Numbered from the stretch's first letter, positions 37,381 to 47,895 are shown. The stretch: DNA of 64,000 nucleotides from Thamnidium elegans (GCA_025201345.1 JAIXMG010000046.1:62001-126000); one strand, 5' to 3'. Program-made: numbers and translations. Notes: a model not told the origin generated them from the letters alone.

Positions 37381-40300
37381 ATGTCATCAGACGACTGTAT
37401 TCAGAAAGAAATACTGGATCATCCGACACACATCATTCAAGAAATAATTAAATCAGCAAAAAGAAAGTTAAAACCAGAAGAGCAAAAGGAATTAGTGGAA
37501 TTTATAACATCCAGAGGAATTTTAATAGATACACCAAAAACATACATAAATTATACAAAATCAGAAAAAGTAACAATATATCAAGGATCAAGAACATTAA
37601 TAGATCAATTCAAAGTATATAAAAATAAAAATAAAAACACTGTAATAGAAGAAGATATTGAAATGAATACAGAAAATAATTCAACAACAACAAGTAATAA
37701 AACTTTCTCTGAAGAAGAAGTTTTACGTTTAATTTCTGCAGCTATACAACAACAGCAGCAACAACCACAATTCAGTAATCAAGTACGAATTCCTACCCCC
37801 CCTACATATGATGGTAGTAGAGATATTACAAAAATAAATAATTGGTACACTTCGGTGGAACATTATTTAAGTTTTTATAATTTTGAAAGAGCGCGTTGGG
37901 TATCCTATGCGATATCATTATTAACAGATCATGCTCGATTATGGTACTACCGTATGGCACAACGATCTTCTCACGATTTATCCGACTGGGAAGTATTTAA
38001 AATTAGTATGGATATGGAATTCAAACCAAAGTATACATTACAATCAACAAGAGATAGATTATTTGAGTTAAAACAAACTTCATCTGTACAACATTACATT
38101 AAAGAATTTCAAGATGTATTACTCGAATTAGATATCACAGAAGATGAAGCTATGGATAAGTTTGCAAGAGGATTGAAAGATCGTGCTAGGGCACATATAT
38201 TACTAAAAGACCCCATTGATTTAGAAAGTATGTTTCATTGCGCACGAACTTTTGAATCTGCCACACAATATGGTAAATCAACGAATAGTTTTAACCCAAC
38301 AACATCAGCTATCGATGATCCCATGGATTTATCGGTTATTGAAATTAAAAAACAAAATCAACTACTTCTAAATTTATTAAAGCAACAACAAGGTTCTAAC
38401 AACAATAGTTCTGGACAAAGAAGTAATAATAACTGTTTTTATTGCGATAAGATTGGACATAAAAAGGCTGAATGTAGAAATAAAAAATGGGATGAGGATA
38501 GAGGTATTTTTCAATCTAAACGAAATAATCGTAATGACTACCGTACACAAAAACCTCCCAATAATTATAATAGTAATACTACTAATAATTACAGCACTAA
38601 TAATAATAATAACTACCGAAAACCTAACAATTTTCGTCAGCAGATCAACGCATTATTAGATAGTTATGATCCATTAAGCAATAACACAAATAGTTATCAA
38701 ACTAATACTAACAATGATAACGATAATAAAAACCTAATTGATCTATCATCTTGTGATAATCAAGACTACTACTCTTATCCTATATTGTCACCTAACATTG
38801 CGCCGGAAACACATACTTTGTCATCTGCTGAAAAGTCATTTTTAAACAATGTTGATAATTCATCCAATGCGTTACCTTTATACAAAACTATGGTGGGTGG
38901 ATCTAATTTCAAAATATTAATCGACAGTGGTGCCAGTACAAATTATGTACATCCTAAATTACTTTCGCACGCTTTGACAGAAAGGGAAGTTGTCAATCAG
39001 GCAGTAGAAACTGCAGATGGTAACAAGACGAACATAAACAAAAAAATTACTTTTAGATTATTTTTAGGAAATAACCATGAACACCAAGAAGTAATCACTG
39101 CATATGTTTTTGAATCAAAATTTGATATTATCCTCGGTCGTAACTGGTTGAAAGAAACTAAGCCTAAACCTGACTGGTTTGATGACACATGGGAAGTTAC
39201 TGATAAAAATACAACTATTGTCACCAAAATATATCCTGTATCACCACCAAAAGCATTACATAATATCAATACAATTAATCCACAATTAAAAACAAAGGAG
39301 ACAACTAATATTGATTATCTAGCATCAGCTACGCAAGTAGCTAGATGGCTTAAAAAAGACCAAATAACTGAATGTTTTGTAGTAAATTTTATAGATGAAA
39401 GTACAGGTAACCACGCAACAATCACACCAATATCACCTATTGATATGAAAGACATTCAACTTGATAAAGAATGGAAAGAAGAATTTGCAAAATTATTTCC
39501 TTATGCATTCAAAGGCGAAATAACTGAATTACCACCGAATAGACATACCAGAGATATAATTGTAACTGACCCTAAAGACGCTCCTCCTATTTTTCACCAA
39601 CCGTATCGAATGAGTCCTCTAGAATTAGCGGAACTCAAAAAGCAATTAATGGATTTAGAAGAAAAAGGGTTGATAGTACCAACTGCATCACCTTATGGGT
39701 TCCCTATTTTATTTGTTCGAAAAGCAGGATCAAATAACGCTGATGGAACACCAAAATTAAGAATGTGTTGTGATTTTCGCAGTATTAACAAAATTACCAT
39801 TGCTCAAAGAATACCAATACCAAGAATAGATGAGTGTCTGGATCAATTGCATAACAGTACTTGTTTCTCACAAATTGATTTAATTGGAGCTTTTAATCAA
39901 GTTCGTTTATCTGAATCAGATTCAATGAAAGCAACAATATCGCATCGTTTCGGTCAGCATAGATTTTTAGTTGCCCCTTTTGGATTAAAGAATTCTGGTC
40001 CATATTTTCAAGATGTCATCAACAAAGTTCTGAAGTCATTCGTAGATAAATTTGTAATAATATATGTTGATGATTTATTAGTATATTCAAAAAATGAAAG
40101 TGAACACAAAGAGCATGTAAAACAGGTTTTACAAAAACTTGATGAAGCTAAATTTGTTATAAATATAAAGAAATCACATTTCAATATGAAAGAACTGACA
40201 TTTTTAGGTTATCATATATCAAAAAATGGTATCTCTCCTTCGCAACAAAAAACAGAAGCTATTAGTTTATGGCCTATTCCCACTAATGTTCAACAAGTAC

Positions 40301-42294
40301 GTCAATTCCTTGGGCTTACCCAATATTATCGCAGATTCATTCCAAAGTTTGCGCATATTGCGTCTCCCCTTACAGATTTAACGGCGGGTACTGGTTATAA
40401 AACACGTGCTATAGAATGGACACCACAATGTCAAAATGCTTTCGATTTATTAAAACAAAAATTGTCCTCTGCTCCAATATTACTTACTCCAGATATGAAC
40501 AAACCATTCCGAATTGAATGTGATAGCTCTGATTTTGCGGCAGGTGCGGTGTTACTTCAACAAGATCAAGATAATAATTGGAAACCATTGGCTTTTGAAA
40601 GTAAAAGATATAGTAAAGAAGAAAGAGTATACCCCGCTCAGGAACGTGAAATGTTAGCCATTCTGATTGCATTAAGAAAATGGAGATGTTTCATTGATGG
40701 TAAAGATTATGTTGTATATACTGACCATCTCCCACTTAAATATTACAGAGATCAAAAACATTCAGTACCTCGTTTAGTACGATGGATGTCAGAAATAGAA
40801 TTATATAACCCTAATATTCAATATAAACCTGGTAAAGAGAATATTATACCCGATTTATTATCTCGTCGCGATGGACCCGATTGCGATCCTGCATCCACAT
40901 CAGTACAACCAAAATATTTATATAACTCTGAAATTAATAATAACAATAATAATACTAAACATTCTTTAAGTAAACCAGTTCAGTCAATCAGGGATGACCC
41001 TATTCAAGACTGGCCCTTACAATATTTTCGTAATGAAAACCAATGGCCTCAACTACTACAGAAAGAACTCCAACAAAACAAAGAAAAATTTATAGTCAAA
41101 AATCAACATATATATAAACTAGTCAAAAATTCAAAAACAAATGAAAGCATGGAATTAAAGTTTATACCTTTTCATCAACGTGCTGATTTTATTAACAATT
41201 TCCACATAGCATACGGTCATCTTAGTCAACTGTCAATATACCACCAATTAAAAAATAGAATTTGGTGGCCGGGTATACAACAAGATATAATTGAATACTT
41301 GAAATCCTGTGCTCAATGTCAACTCGCAAGTCGTTCGGAAAAGAATATTCACCATTCACCAATGAAACCTCTTGATATTCCTCCTGCTTTTTCGCGTTGG
41401 CATCTTGATTTTATAGGAGAATTACCAACAACAAAAAATGAAAATAGATGGATACTTGTGGCTGTTGATTATTCGACTAATTGGCCTATTATACGTGCAT
41501 TAAAAAATGCAACTGGTGATGAAATCGTACGATTTATATATGAAGAAATTGTACTAAAATTTGGTAACCCCGTAGAGATCTTTACAGATAGAGGTGCCAA
41601 CTTTATGTCTAAAGTATTGAAGCAATACATGAATAAAATCAGGTCAAAGCATACCTTTACGAGTGCTTTTCATCCAAGAAGTAATTCAAAGTGTGAAAGA
41701 CTTAATCAAGTAATCAAGAATATGTTAAAGAAGTATGTTAATGGTGATGTTCATAGCTGGGACGAATATATTGATACAGTTACGTTTGCTTGCCGTATTC
41801 GAAAACATACTACAACGGGATATAGTCCATTTTTCCTCGTATATGGTACTCAGCCAAGGATTCCTGGAGACTTTCATAGACCTTATATGAATGATATAAC
41901 CGAATTTGATGCCAACCTGATAACTGAAGATGCTTTAACTCGTATTCGTAACCTTAGAGAAGCTAGATTCTTAGCAGAAGAAAATTTACGGAACCAAGGT
42001 ATAAAGGATAAGGAAAGATGGGATAAAATAATAAAGGGTAAAGAAACACAAGTATTTAGTAAAAACGATTTTGTACTATTACGACATGAATCTAAAAAAG
42101 GTCTGGAATACAACTGGATGGGACCTTATCAAATTATTAACTGCAATCTGGATTTCAATGTCTACCAGGTCAAAGAATTAGAAGGAAAAGTTTATAACTC
42201 ATGGGTACATACAGACCGATTAAAACCAATATCAATCAATAATAACAACTTAACAACTAGTTGGTATATTCCACGTATTGCAAGAGCACAATAA
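37381..42294 (+). CDS. Ty3/gypsy gag-pol polyprotein, uninterrupted
   Basis: A single frame of 1,637 aa with no stop or frameshift. Gag occupies about residues 1-480, with a poly-Gln run and a CCHC zinc knuckle CFYCDKIGHKKAEC (352-365). Protease has ILIDSGAS (D515). RT has CDFRSINKITIAQR and the catalytic YVDD (895-898). RNase H has ECDSSDFAAGAVLL. Integrase has the zinc finger H-x-H...CAQC, core D1343 (HLDFIGEL), D1403 (FTDRGANF) and E1439 (KCERLN), i.e. D35E spacing, and a GPY/F tail (YNWMGPYQI). No chromodomain follows. The ATG lies 47 bp after the 5' LTR. An A run, then the polypurine tract AGGGAGGGGATA, precede the 3' LTR. With identical LTRs this looks recently active, although the 3' LTR is now interrupted. 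Confidence 0.95.
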   Translation: MSSDDCIQKEILDHPTHIIQEIIKSAKRKLKPEEQKELVEFITSRGILIDTPKTYINYTKSEKVTIYQGSRTLIDQFKVYKNKNKNTVIEEDIEMNTENNSTTTSNKTFSEEEVLRLISAAIQQQQQQPQFSNQVRIPTPPTYDGSRDITKINNWYTSVEHYLSFYNFERARWVSYAISLLTDHARLWYYRMAQRSSHDLSDWEVFKISMDMEFKPKYTLQSTRDRLFELKQTSSVQHYIKEFQDVLLELDITEDEAMDKFARGLKDRARAHILLKDPIDLESMFHCARTFESATQYGKSTNSFNPTTSAIDDPMDLSVIEIKKQNQLLLNLLKQQQGSNNNSSGQRSNNNCFYCDKIGHKKAECRNKKWDEDRGIFQSKRNNRNDYRTQKPPNNYNSNTTNNYSTNNNNNYRKPNNFRQQINALLDSYDPLSNNTNSYQTNTNNDNDNKNLIDLSSCDNQDYYSYPILSPNIAPETHTLSSAEKSFLNNVDNSSNALPLYKTMVGGSNFKILIDSGASTNYVHPKLLSHALTEREVVNQAVETADGNKTNINKKITFRLFLGNNHEHQEVITAYVFESKFDIILGRNWLKETKPKPDWFDDTWEVTDKNTTIVTKIYPVSPPKALHNINTINPQLKTKETTNIDYLASATQVARWLKKDQITECFVVNFIDESTGNHATITPISPIDMKDIQLDKEWKEEFAKLFPYAFKGEITELPPNRHTRDIIVTDPKDAPPIFHQPYRMSPLELAELKKQLMDLEEKGLIVPTASPYGFPILFVRKAGSNNADGTPKLRMCCDFRSINKITIAQRIPIPRIDECLDQLHNSTCFSQIDLIGAFNQVRLSESDSMKATISHRFGQHRFLVAPFGLKNSGPYFQDVINKVLKSFVDKFVIIYVDDLLVYSKNESEHKEHVKQVLQKLDEAKFVINIKKSHFNMKELTFLGYHISKNGISPSQQKTEAISLWPIPTNVQQVRQFLGLTQYYRRFIPKFAHIASPLTDLTAGTGYKTRAIEWTPQCQNAFDLLKQKLSSAPILLTPDMNKPFRIECDSSDFAAGAVLLQQDQDNNWKPLAFESKRYSKEERVYPAQEREMLAILIALRKWRCFIDGKDYVVYTDHLPLKYYRDQKHSVPRLVRWMSEIELYNPNIQYKPGKENIIPDLLSRRDGPDCDPASTSVQPKYLYNSEINNNNNNTKHSLSKPVQSIRDDPIQDWPLQYFRNENQWPQLLQKELQQNKEKFIVKNQHIYKLVKNSKTNESMELKFIPFHQRADFINNFHIAYGHLSQLSIYHQLKNRIWWPGIQQDIIEYLKSCAQCQLASRSEKNIHHSPMKPLDIPPAFSRWHLDFIGELPTTKNENRWILVAVDYSTNWPIIRALKNATGDEIVRFIYEEIVLKFGNPVEIFTDRGANFMSKVLKQYMNKIRSKHTFTSAFHPRSNSKCERLNQVIKNMLKKYVNGDVHSWDEYIDTVTFACRIRKHTTTGYSPFFLVYGTQPRIPGDFHRPYMNDITEFDANLITEDALTRIRNLREARFLAEENLRNQGIKDKERWDKIIKGKETQVFSKNDFVLLRHESKKGLEYNWMGPYQIINCNLDFNVYQVKELEGKVYNSWVHTDRLKPISINNNNLTTSWYIPRIARAQ

Positions 42295-42501
42295 CAATGA
42301 AACAACTATAAAAAAAAAAAAAAAAATCAAAAATTCAATTCAGTCAAATTAATTCAATCAAACAGCAATTTATTATCAAAACAATACTTAAAGATTCTTT
42401 ACTCTTCGTTATATTATCACTCTAACCTAATCTTTTGTATTTTTTTTCCTCTGTTATCCAATACTTGACTTTAGACTAGTAAAACTTTAGGGAGGGGATA
42501 T

Positions 42502-43094
42502 TGTCACAGCTAAAATAGAATAAGCTGTGTACTACTTCAATTTAGATATAAATTACTTTAAAATATAAACTCAATAAAAGGTCATCTTTTTACCACTATA
42601 TATTTACAACTAAAAGTATTGTTACATAGTGACTTACAATTTTTGTGGTGTCACAAATCCAAGAAGGACGCTCGTTGAAGAGGATCCTCCTTAACAAGGA
42701 TTGTCTTTTAAACTTTAACTTAAAATAATACCTTTTTTGTAATAATCTAAAATAATATAAATAACCATCAAAAAATCATACTCTAATAAAAATTCAATTC
42801 ACATTTTATAAACAACTTTATCTTATATTTCTCTTAACTTATAAAAGACCTTTAAATTAGCTCTTTTATTTTTATCTTTACTTTATATTTTATTTTGTTC
42901 CTGAATTCCCTTGGATCTTACCTTCCATTGTACTGTTTACCAAAACCCTTTATTTTCTTTATTTACCTAAGTCGTTCTACTTATAAAACAGGAACTGGTG
43001 CTCACTTAAACTTACTATTATCTATTACCTTTTATAATACTTCTCTACCACATCCCAAATTCTAACAGTATTGTCTATTAAAATAACTCTGACA
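42502..43094 (+). mobile_element. 3' LTR of intact gypsy element, split by a nested LTR
   Basis: 141-bp LTR identical to the 5' copy, interrupted at AGTAT by the solo LTR at 42620-43067. Flanks of the complete element (TTTTA left, ACATG right) do not match, so one side was rearranged. Confidence 0.85.
42620..43067. mobile_element. Solo LTR TGTTACATAG...TTCTAACA
   Basis: 448 bp with GTAT on both sides (4-bp duplication), nested in the gypsy 3' LTR. A partial copy of its 5' part lies at about 63434-63573. Confidence 0.82.
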
Positions 43095-43135
43095 ACATGA
43101 CAAAAAGAATAGAGACACAGAAAATGTCCAAAAAT

Positions 43136-43207
43136 GGGCTTCTCCGGGAATCGAACCCGGGACCTCTCGCACCCTAAGCGAGAATTATACCACTAAACCA
43201 AGAAACC
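43136..43207 (-). tRNA. tRNA-Pro(AGG)
   Basis: 72 nt on the minus strand folding as a cloverleaf. The acceptor GGTTTCT pairs with AGAAGCC with one G-U wobble. The D-arm is GGTTTAGTGGTA, the anticodon stem CTCGC/GCGAG has loop TTAGGGT (anticodon AGG), and the T-arm is CCGGGTTCGATTCCCGG. A short T run follows as a Pol III terminator. No intron and no encoded CCA. Confidence 0.95.
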
Positions 43208-43482
43208 GCCTTTATTTTTGTCAATCTAAAAACTAGTAATAATCCAATATGTAAAAACCCATCGAGTTCGGACCGCACAAGACCGACCAGTCCGATGGAG
43301 TTGACAATGCCCGGTCCGGCAAAAATGAATGTTAATAAGGCGCGGCCAAAAAGAAGATTCAAGCCAACTGTACCAAAAACAAGACCTTGTAAGAAATCCC
43401 GCTTATCTCTAATTAAACTATTTAAAGAATAGTTTATATTATTATTTATTTGTTTCAAACATAAAGTATAAAAACGACCCAT
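43174..43482 (-). CDS. Small hydrophobic membrane-protein-like ORF
   Basis: Up to 102 codons from ATG 43482. The start is MGRFYTLCLKQ; two hydrophobic stretches follow (around DFLQGLVFGTVGLNLLFG and GPGIVNSIGLVGLV), then a third near IGLLLVF. The last codons overlap the tRNA-Pro, so the real 3' end is probably earlier or spliced. A diverged copy of the core (DFLTLLFGMVGLNLLLF) lies at 43893-44090, part of a tandem duplication. The segment is more GC-rich than its surroundings. Family not recognised; function unknown. Confidence 0.3.
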   Translation of the reverse strand: MGRFYTLCLKQINNNINYSLNSLIRDKRDFLQGLVFGTVGLNLLFGRALLTFIFAGPGIVNSIGLVGLVRSELDGFLHIGLLLVFRLTKIKAVSWFSGIILA

Positions 43483-43568
43483 ATTATTATTAATAAAAGA
43501 TCATCTTTATTCTTCCTTATAAATATTTAAGTATACTTCTTGAGAAGAAGTCTTTTATCTTATAAATT

Positions 43569-43830
43569 GAGAAACGATCTAATATTATAGTATCATTCTT
43601 TTCATTTTCTATTTCAATTTCGCAACGGAACGAAACCCCAATTTGCGATAATTTTTTTCTTTCAAAATTAAATAAAAAGCACGTAGTAAGTACAAACTTA
43701 CGACTTTGTTTTAGAATATTAATTATATTATATTATTTAAATGTAACAAAACAATTGAATATAAGAATTAAATTTAATAACAAGTAATTAAAATTATATA
43801 TTATATTAAATATAAATAGAAACGTTTCTC
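43569..43830. mobile_element. MITE, GAGAAAC family, long form
   Basis: 262 bp from GAGAAACGAT to GAAACGTTTCTC, flanked by ATT on both sides (3-bp duplication). The equivalent position in the neighbouring duplicate unit (near 44280) is empty. A same-length copy lies at 63604-63865. Confidence 0.85.
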
Positions 43831-43835
43831 ATTGT

Positions 43836-43883
43836 ATTAGGCGGAATAAGTCGTTAAACCGAATCCCTGGGCCCTAATACATG
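43836..43883. repeat. Short inverted-repeat unit TATTAGGCGGAAT...CCTAATA, copy 1
   Basis: About 48 bp whose ends (GTATTAGG / CCTAATAC) pair, with a conserved middle CGAATCCCTGG. The second copy is at about 44283-44330. It sits upstream of the small minus-strand ORF in both duplicate units, so it may be a promoter element or a tRNA fragment. Confidence 0.5.
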
Positions 43884-43892
43884 ACATTTTGT

Positions 43893-44090
43893 CAGATCGG
43901 AAAACCAGCCAAATCGAGCCAATCAAAATCAGGTAAGCCCGGACCGGTCTTTAACGTCCGAGCCAATGGAGTTCGGGTCGAACCACATTACTATGGACAC
44001 CCCAAGAAATAAAAGAAGATTCAAGCCCACCATTCCAAAAAGAAGAGTCAAGAAGTCACGTGTAAACTTATTAGAAAATATAAATAACCG
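43893..44090 (-). pseudogene. Diverged duplicate of the small hydrophobic ORF
   Basis: Minus-strand reading gives TRDFLTLLFGMVGLNLLLF and MWFDPNSIGSD before a stop, matching the middle of the ORF at 43174-43482. No aligned ATG start survives; upstream frames contain stops. It appears to be the decayed half of a tandem duplication. Confidence 0.5.
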
Positions 44091-44282
44091 ATCTTAGGCT
44101 GCGCCATCAAACCGCAGTATACTTATTATACATGTATTACATTGTATAGATAGCCGCAGCAATTATAAACAATATAAATATCCCCCTTAGAATTATTATT
44201 AAATAAAATTATCTTTTATCTGCTATTTAAACTTACTTGTATACTTCCTTAAAAAGAAGTATAACTATTTAAACATATAACT

Positions 44283-44330
44283 GTATTAGGCGGAATAGTC
44301 GCTATAAGCGAATCCCTGGATCCTAATACT
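44283..44330. repeat. Short inverted-repeat unit, copy 2
   Basis: TATTAGGCGGAAT...CGAATCCCTGG...CCTAATA, matching 43836-43883 with a few substitutions. Here no MITE separates it from the adjoining duplicate unit. Confidence 0.5.
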
Positions 44331-45341
44331 GACAATTTTGATACGTGGTGTAGTTTATTGAATTCAGATCATTAGTTAGAAGTCTCAAACACGTGATTAC
44401 ACGTGACTATCACGTTTTCTAGACTGTATACACTACAATTAATTAGATATTAAATTGAAAGAAGTACATTAATAATAAAATAAGCTTTTCTTTAGTAATT
44501 TTAATTTTGTATAACTTTGATATTCTGAGTTTTGAAGAAGGAATTGAATTGGAAATATATAGAAGGAATTGGATATCAATTGTGCAACTTATTACTACTA
44601 ATACTTAAATATACTCTTTAACAAGTCTCGGAGCAGTATATTCTAAGGAACAATCAGTTTCAACACCTAACCGTTCTACGAACAAGTACCGTAATCGTAT
44701 CACTTTTTGTCAAGACGAATATTATTGATATTCCACCAATAATATTGTCTTGCAAGTAATAAGCTTTAACTAAAAGAGTAAAGAAGTATAAAACTTATTA
44801 CTATGTATATAGATATAAAATAGCAGAAAGAAAGATGTTCATTTAAATTATGTCTGTGAGAGATTTATATATTAAAGCTCTCCTATATATATTTATATTG
44901 GGCTTAGATCTGTGTCACCTATTCGTCTCTTCTTAACTATTCGCCTAGCTGCAGGTGCCATAGGTCTAAACCTCTTCGTCTTATTCTGATTCCAGTTCTT
45001 TACAAATTCTGGTATGTCTTCTACACTTGCCATTAGCTCTGGCTCGACATTTTGATATGTAGCTCGTTTGTGATTGGCCAGCTTGAAGCGTCATCAAACA
45101 CGTAACTTTCACGTGGTTATCACGTTTTTGGGAAATCGTTTAAGCGCTTTCAGTGTCTTTTTGTTAGCTGGGTCAAGAAAAGAAAAATCGTAGTTAATCT
45201 GTTTCCTTGATAATTTGTTGTATTTATGATATTAGGTGAAATGTTTGCTGTTTGTATATATTATACTTTAGGTGTATTGTTTGACGTTTAGTCTTTTCCT
45301 TAATTAATTCAACCGAATTATTGTCGCCGTTAAATTTGGTA
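44331..45341. other. AT-rich region with CACGTG motifs and a 46-codon ORF
   Basis: Contains clustered CACGTG/ACGTGA motifs near 44392-44415 and 45098-45126. A short minus-strand frame at 44893-45033 (MASVEDIPEFVKNWNQNK, then a basic end KKRRIGDTDLSPI) resembles the basic tails at 61282-61473 and 62431-62655. These are probably remnants of one retroelement gag-like tail. Otherwise no gene is seen. Confidence 0.4.
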
Positions 45342-45585
45342 CAGTGACTCACAAAACTGTCCCAATGTTTGGACATTTTTTTTAAACGACAAACCAGTAT
45401 ATATAATTGGCATATAAAGTATCTTTTGTTATACCTCGTTCGATAGAGAAAACTGTCCTCTTTCAGAAAAGTACTTATGTTGTATAAATAAGGTCACGTG
45501 AGATGATTTAAACGCAGTTAAAATTATTTATTGGGACAGTTTTGTGAGATATAAAAAAAATAAGCATTTTTATTTTATTAATCTA

Positions 45586-46973
45586 TTAATATTTAGTCCA
45601 TTTTCCTTTTGCTTTTAAACAAGCATGGATGCATTTAGGCATACTTTCAATGCATTTTTGACACTCTTCTGGCTTGATTTTATTGTACCAAACGTGAGAA
45701 ACTCGTTCATTTAAATCCTCCATGCGTTTCGGTGCTGAATCATAATCGTTTAATCTACGTTTCAATAATGACCACATATTTTCGATTGGATTCAAGTCTG
45801 GTGAGTTTGGCGGCCATTCCATAACTTTATAAGACTGTTCCTGAAGAAAGTTTTCGACCAGTTTAGAGGTATGTTTTGGATCGTTGTCCTGCTGAAAAAT
45901 TATTTGGTCACGTCTAAATCCCAATTCGCTGCAAGTAAATTCGATAGTCTTGTCTAAATCATCACTAGGAATTTCCTTATAAAGGTTTTTGTCCATGTTA
46001 CCACTAATTCGACAAATCCAGCCAACTCCGGCGTATGTAATTGCACTCCAGAGCATAATATTACCGCTGTGGTAAAATCACACATAAAATAGAATATATA
46101 ATAATCGATGAACCATCGATTATAAAACATAACAAACGTTAGGTATCAAAATGAACCTTATATATAAAAAAAAGCACAGGATCTAGAAACCAAGATCCTC
46201 AGACTATAAAAATCACTAGATCAAATCTACGTGTAACGATCAATCACAATAGTGTGACCACTATTGCAAAAGACTATAAATAAGAAATCATAGTTAGCAA
46301 TCCCTTTTACCGAGATTGATTTTTACAATTAAAATAAGAAATAAACGTTATTAGACATTTAATCTTATTCACCTGTTTTTATTAATTTTTCTGTGTTAAA
46401 TCAAAGTATTTCTCCACAACCGCCACCATGTTTGACTTTAAGTTTGCAATGGTGATTCTGGAGATCCTCATTCCCTCTGATCCAAACCCATTGACGACCA
46501 TCAGAATTAAATCGGTTGATTTTTGTCTCGTCAGTCCATACAACTCTCTTCCAGTCGTCAATTGTCCAATCTTTGTGTGCACGACACCATGCTAATCTTT
46601 TTTTAACATGACCATCCGTAAGCAATGTTTTTTCTGGTTTCTCAATTGCGCCTAATCCCTGACTTCTAAGTGTCCTTCGAACTGTTTCCGAGTTACACTT
46701 GATTCCTAAATCGGTTTCTAGTTTTTTTGTGACTTTCACAGCATTTTTAACTCGCTTTCGTGTAACTTGTTGCACACAGTAATGCTTGTCAGTACCGGAT
46801 AAAAGTTCTGGACGACCCCCCTTTGCTAATGAATGATCTTAATCAGCTTCCTTACGAATTTTAGATACCGTTGACTTTCCAATTTTAAGCTCCTTTTGAA
46901 TTTGACGAAGTGAATTGCCTTTTTTGAGCAATGAAATAATAGAGTCTCTTTTGTTCTTCGATAACTGTTTCAT
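45586..46973 (-). pseudogene. Tc1 transposase (DD34E), stop codon and LTR insertion
   Basis: Starts ATG 46973 (MKQLSKNKRDSIISLLKKG), with a helix-turn-helix region ending KIRKEAD, then an in-frame TAA at codon 42. The frame then continues with the catalytic part: VWTDETKINRF (D), a break by a 351-bp solo LTR after VKHGGG, then QQDNDPKHTS (D) and SPDLNPIENMW (E) with 34 residues between, ending KGKWTKY at 45586. It is the same family as the copy at 21751 but clearly diverged. Not functional. Confidence 0.88.
46068..46418. mobile_element. Solo LTR TGTGGTAAAA...TTCTCCACA, copy 2
   Basis: 351 bp with ACCGC on both sides (46063-46067 and 46419-46423), inserted in the Tc1 transposase. Near-identical to 25256-25607, with a few base differences. 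Confidence 0.88.
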
Positions 46974-47325
46974 AATGATCTTGCACTGTTTTTTTTACTT
47001 ACTTTAAGCGTTTAATGTCCACCAAACGGGATAGGTTGTAGTTTATAAGGCAAACGTACTTTCTGTTTGAGTTATGGTATTATTTTTTTGAGAATTCAAA
47101 ATTTGTGGCTTCCTCACAAAACTGTCCCAATAAATCGTTTAGATTTAGCTGCGTTTAAATTATCTCACGTAACTTTATTTATACAACATAAGTACTTTTT
47201 CGGAAAGAGGACAGTTTTCTCTATCGAACGAGGTATAACAAAAGATACTTTATATGCCAATTATATATACTGGTTTGTCGTTTAAAAAAAATGTCCAAAC
47301 ATTGTGACAGTTTTGTGAGTCACTG

Positions 47326-47895
47326 TATATTCTTTTATTTTCAGATTCTCAGAAACTGCTATTTTTAATTCTTATTGTTCAGTCTTATCAATTTGACGTG
47401 TAAAATTACTTCCGTAAATTGTATTATTTTTATCTCTCTCCATTGAAAGATCTGGGTACATACCCTGATCTTATTAGTTATCATCTTTGATCTTGTTTTT
47501 ATATTTTATCCGTTATACATAATTTGTCTATATAAGGGTATTTTTGTATCGATTCTCTTAATAAAAAAAAAACTTAACTTTGTTCTTAACTTTAAAGAAG
47601 AATAACTCTAGAAATAACTACTTGGACGATTTTCTAAGCTTACTAGTGCAATATCTCTCTGTTCTCTATATATAATAAGTGCTCAAGTCTTACAGTCTCC
47701 TTTTGCTATATCTTATTGTAAATTGTTATATCTCGTACTATAAAATACAAGATAAACATAATAGAAGAACAGAACTCTCTCAAGTGGTCCGATCAACCAG
47801 GTATAGTTATTGACAAGTAAACAAGTTCTTTTAGTATATATTTTTCGTTCCTTTCCTGGTATTCCTCTCTATTTTATTTTTTGTAACTGTTAACT
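47326..47895. other. Retroelement LTR/leader preceding a gag remnant
   Basis: Contains a block (AAGCTTACTAGTGCAA..., CTTACAGTCTCCTT, 47636-47790) shared with 59960-60100 and, inverted, 61430-61560. TGGTCCGATCAACCAGG at 47787 could be a primer-binding site. No coding sequence. Confidence 0.45.

Larger units (their letters stand above)
45342..47325 (-). mobile_element. Second Tc1-type transposon, older, with nested LTR
   Basis: Flanked by TA. Inverted repeats of about 210 bp (45342-45550 and 47115-47325) start CAGTGACTCACAAAACTG and carry the inverted tip ATTGGGACAGTTTTG at the inner edge. The two arms differ at many positions, so it is older than the copy at 21377. It holds a broken transposase on the minus strand. 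Confidence 0.88.
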
